30,523 nucleotides of DNA, from positions 1 through 30,523 of IMG/VR virus record IMGVR_UViG_3300007735_000594. One strand, written 5' to 3'. Positions 28,859 through 30,523 of this stretch are shown here, one piece after another. Each line of letters begins with the position of its first letter. The stretch's first letter is position 1. Both the position numbers and the translations under genes were made by a program. A model generated the notes under the pieces. The model was given only the letters and a program-made list of their open reading frames with translations. It was not told where the DNA came from and did not search any database. This DNA is from a virus.

Positions 28859-29040
28859 GCTTGACACCTGAACAAGAAAATCAAATGTTAGAAGAATATA
28901 GCCGAAACCATTGGGCTAAACTAATTCGAGGGGTGCGTGTAGAAAATGACACTGTGGTTATAACAGTCAAAAAAGGCAACGATGTCGCGCGCAGACTTTG
29001 CGATGAACTTATAAAAGAAATGGAGGCTCGCGATGGATAA
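28855..29040 (+). CDS. 61-residue hypothetical protein
   Basis: ATGA overlap start. TPEQENQMLEEYSRNHWAKL then IRGVRVENDTVVITVKKGND and a helix VARRLCDELIKEMEARD. A compact alpha-beta protein with a basic strand. No known family. A ten-codon frame (29033-29065) between it and the next gene holds the AAAGGAG site of that gene and is probably not functional on its own. Confidence 0.6.
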   Translation: MSLTPEQENQMLEEYSRNHWAKLIRGVRVENDTVVITVKKGNDVARRLCDELIKEMEARDG

Positions 29041-29064
29041 GACATATCAACCAAAGGAGAACAC

Positions 29065-29178
29065 ATGATCTGCGATCTACTCATTGGGTTTTGCTTCGGA
29101 GTCTTTACGATGGCTGTACTCGGTTTTGTCGCGGGGTTCATTGAGGCATGGTTAAGAGATAGAAAGGGAATGAAATGA
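29065..29178 (+). CDS. 37-residue transmembrane micro-protein
   Basis: ATG at 29065 with AAAGGAGAA six bases upstream and TGA at 29176-29178 overlapping the next ATG. The product MICDLLIGFCFGVFTMAVLG then FVAGFIEAWLRDRKGMK has one transmembrane span (residues 3-28) and a basic tail, so the C-terminus probably faces the cytoplasm. Typical of the tiny membrane proteins in phage early regions. Function unknown. Confidence 0.6.
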   Translation: MICDLLIGFCFGVFTMAVLGFVAGFIEAWLRDRKGMK

Positions 29179-29549
29179 AACGACAACTTAAAGAAGGTGA
29201 CTGGATCGCATTGCGACTGCTGGCGCTGCTGCTAAAGACGGATGCGAGCAACCAGACGATCCCTGAAGTGCGCAAGACTATGGACTATTACCGCCATGAA
29301 CTTGGTGTACCGCTGTACACAGTAATTTGGGAGTTGATCAAAGAGACTGCCGACGAGGTTGAAAACCCTGAGAGCGCGATGCTGAGTAGGTTTGAGAGTA
29401 CGTTGGAAGTGACCTATGAAAAGCTGAAACGCCCGTGGGTCAACTTGACCGAGCAAGAAATCGGTGAGTTATACAAAGCAGGATGGGCGAACAACATGGA
29501 CTTTGCCAGAGCCATTGAAGCTAAGGTAAAGGAAAAGAACGGTGAATAA
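29175..29549 (+). CDS. 124-residue protein with WVNLTEQEIGELYKAG module
   Basis: Helical protein with ATGA overlap. KEGDWIALRLLALLLKTDAS, VPLYTVIWELIKETADEVEN, then the C-terminal RPWVNLTEQEIGELYKAGWA and FARAIEAKVKEKNGE. The last part matches the module of the protein at 27980-28285. Its end supplies the AAAGGAAAAG site for the next gene. Function unknown. Confidence 0.6.
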   Translation: MKRQLKEGDWIALRLLALLLKTDASNQTIPEVRKTMDYYRHELGVPLYTVIWELIKETADEVENPESAMLSRFESTLEVTYEKLKRPWVNLTEQEIGELYKAGWANNMDFARAIEAKVKEKNGE

Positions 29550-29781
29550 AGAAAAACTTGCGAAACAAATCCTTGAGTTTATTGAAACACAAGACGGCGA
29601 TCGTGATGTTGAATGGTACGCGTCTCCAAGAGATTTCGCCTCCGTAGTGCTTGGAGATTTTGCTAAACACTTGGGTATTGAGTTGGTTATCCCAGAATAC
29701 ATCCCAAGAAAAACAGTACCTGAAGTTGATCGTCAACAGATGTTTGAGCAACTGCTGCCTCATATAAAAAAATCTATTTGA
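29542..29781 (+). CDS. 79-residue hypothetical protein
   Basis: GTG start at 29542 overlapping the previous stop as GTGA. Helical (KLAKQILEFIETQDGDRDVE, RDFASVVLGDFAKHLGIEL) with a C-terminal helix VDRQQMFEQLLPHIKKS. No domain recognised. A 30 base gap with a GAAACGTACGGAG ribosome-binding area follows. Confidence 0.55.
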   Translation: MNKEKLAKQILEFIETQDGDRDVEWYASPRDFASVVLGDFAKHLGIELVIPEYIPRKTVPEVDRQQMFEQLLPHIKKSI

Positions 29782-29811
29782 TCTTGAATACAGGAAACGT
29801 ACGGAGCAATC

Positions 29812-30000
29812 ATGAACGACCACATCCCTGATGAAGTCAAGCGCTGCGATGGACGTAAGCGTGATGACCCGGTGCATCCTCTCTGGCACCCAGAGTGCAT
29901 GAGTTGTGTGCGACGCTGGGTTGAGTTAAAGAGCAGAGAAAAGATCAGCCCATGGACGGGTCATGGCCCGTGCCCCGACAGACTGGAGATGGAGAAGTGA
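29812..30000 (+). CDS. 62-residue Cys/His protein, possible zinc binder
   Basis: CGGAG seven bases before the ATG. VKRCDGRKRDDPVHPLWHPE, CMSCVRRWVELKSREKISPW, GPCPDRLEMEK. Five Cys/His residues in the first 33 positions (C12, H22, H26, C29, C32) suggest a small zinc site. Its stop overlaps the NrdR-like start as GTGA. Function unknown. Confidence 0.6.
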   Translation: MNDHIPDEVKRCDGRKRDDPVHPLWHPECMSCVRRWVELKSREKISPWTGHGPCPDRLEMEK

Positions 30001-30224
30001 AATGCCCAAGATGCGACGCATGGACAATAGTCAAGGACACACGGAACAACAGACGCCGCAGGGAGTGTGCGAACCTGCATCGTTTCTGGACGCTGGAACT
30101 CTTAGAAGAGACAGTCCGTGGCCATTCAAATGGACTCTCCAAGACAACCGCTGGTACGTCAACAAAGCAAGACGTGCTAGACAAGCTCCCAAGAATTATG
30201 AGGAAGCTCCGTGGTAACCCCTGA
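29997..30224 (+). CDS. NrdR-like zinc-ribbon protein
   Basis: 75 residues from GTG at 29997, which overlaps the upstream stop and has GGAG eight bases upstream. VKCPRCDAWTIVKDTRNNRR then RRECANLHRFWTLELLEE reproduces the zinc-ribbon half of NrdR (C-P-x-C, D-R, RRRREC, HRF-T-E). Full NrdR represses ribonucleotide reductase genes through a following ATP-cone, which is absent here. One ribbon Cys is replaced within CANLH. It probably binds DNA, and its target is unknown. Confidence 0.7.
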   Translation: MKCPRCDAWTIVKDTRNNRRRRECANLHRFWTLELLEETVRGHSNGLSKTTAGTSTKQDVLDKLPRIMRKLRGNP

Positions 30225-30501
30225 AGTCAAAACAAAACAAAAAGGCGTGGAGATTTTTAAGAAGCATGGTGCTTATTACTTCTTCCCCGCGCAGAACGGA
30301 TACGGGCGTGCAGGTGTTCCTGACGCCATCGTGTGTTTCAAAGGCAAGTTCCTTGGCGTAGAGTTCAAGGCTGGCTACAACAAGCCCACTGCACTGCAAG
30401 AGCGGGAGATCATGGCCATACACAAAGCAGGCGGCAGCGCGATGGTGGTGCGCGACGATACGCTTGAATTACTAGACCAATGGTTTGTGGAGAACAGTTA
30501 A
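30211..30501 (+). CDS. VRR-NUC domain nuclease
   Basis: 96 residues, complete. VEIFKKHGAYYFFPAQNGYG then RAGVPDAIVCFKGKFLGVEF, KAGYNKPTALQEREIMAIHK and AGGSAMVVRDD. The catalytic set of VRR-NUC (PD-(D/E)xK) enzymes is visible: D38 in GVPD, E51 and K53 in EFKAG, Q63 in ALQ. Such stand-alone phage enzymes resolve or trim branched DNA in replication and repair. Starts at GTG 30211 within the end of the previous gene, and its stop overlaps the next ATG as TAATG. Confidence 0.9.
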   Translation: MVTPEVKTKQKGVEIFKKHGAYYFFPAQNGYGRAGVPDAIVCFKGKFLGVEFKAGYNKPTALQEREIMAIHKAGGSAMVVRDDTLELLDQWFVENS

Positions 30502-30523
30502 TGGAAATTGTGACCGTCGATTT
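30501..30523 (+). CDS. Start of next gene, possibly DNA polymerase or exonuclease
   Basis: Only seven codons are inside the window, reading MEIVTVDF if the last is completed as Phe. That opening resembles the first strand of 3'-5' exonuclease domains (I-T-DFET) in phage family A DNA polymerases. It fits a replication gene after VRR-NUC, but the evidence is very short. Confidence 0.35.

Noticed and set aside
1-30523. CRISPR array, insertion sequence or integrase/attachment site
   Set aside because: No regularly spaced direct repeats, no transposase or recombinase motifs, and no tRNA-end duplication were seen.

Overview
This window reads as roughly 30 kb of a tailed double-stranded DNA phage (Caudoviricetes), or an integrated copy of one. 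It has a head-assembly and packaging module, no housekeeping genes, very dense packing with 1-4 base stop/start overlaps, and many short proteins. Several genes (zinc-ribbon late protein, GroES-like protein, DUF6321-like protein, gpT-like coat protein) have the look of families common in aquatic metagenomic phages. The host is probably a Gram-negative proteobacterium: Shine-Dalgarno sites are GGAG-type, sigma70-type promoters are present, and the rightward leader carries a proteobacterial-type boxA. Species and host cannot be named from the sequence. No integrase, tRNA or CRISPR array was seen. Both ends of the window cut through genes.

Left arm (1-15857, minus strand, read right to left): the packaging and head genes run in order from terminase small and large subunits to portal, a small helical protein, a GroES-like co-chaperonin, a scaffold-like protein, a conserved late protein, a putative decoration/coat protein and the major capsid protein. 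Two tandem terminators flank an approximately 230 bp island after the capsid gene. Then come small beta-rich virion-type proteins, a run of short basic Gly/Lys-rich proteins, and two adaptor-like proteins. Three free-standing endonuclease genes (a partial HNH at the left edge, an endonuclease VII type, and a NUMOD4-HNH) sit inside this operon.

Centre (15858-18763): this is a control region. It holds a divergent intergenic space with a leftward promoter that may give a leaderless mRNA and a very tight G-quadruplex motif. It also holds a 190-residue orphan gene with its own terminator, a 545 bp non-coding stretch with short direct repeats and dyads, and an HTH protein with a degenerate HNH-like tail. 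Last comes a consensus promoter driving a ~400 nt structured leader with boxA followed by a hairpin. Four copies of TTATC-N4-GATAA occur only in these intergenic spaces and look like operators.

Right arm (18764-30523, plus strand): probable early genes. The first block holds a small helical protein, a 404-residue zinc-ribbon protein of unknown role, an M20/M28-like peptidase with a frameshift at its start, a DUF3150-like protein, a MoxR/CobS-like AAA ATPase and a metallopeptidase-VWA protein. The last three look like one ATPase-VWA machine. Three genes of this block are preceded by the same dyad plus ribosome-binding-site cassette (TTTAACCAGTTAAA then AGGAGAG). The second block is a chain of about 20 small, mostly unknown genes with ATGA/GTGA coupling. 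It includes a DUF3310 protein, an HTH protein, small membrane proteins, an NrdR-like zinc ribbon and a VRR-NUC nuclease. It ends in the first codons of what may be a DNA polymerase or exonuclease gene.
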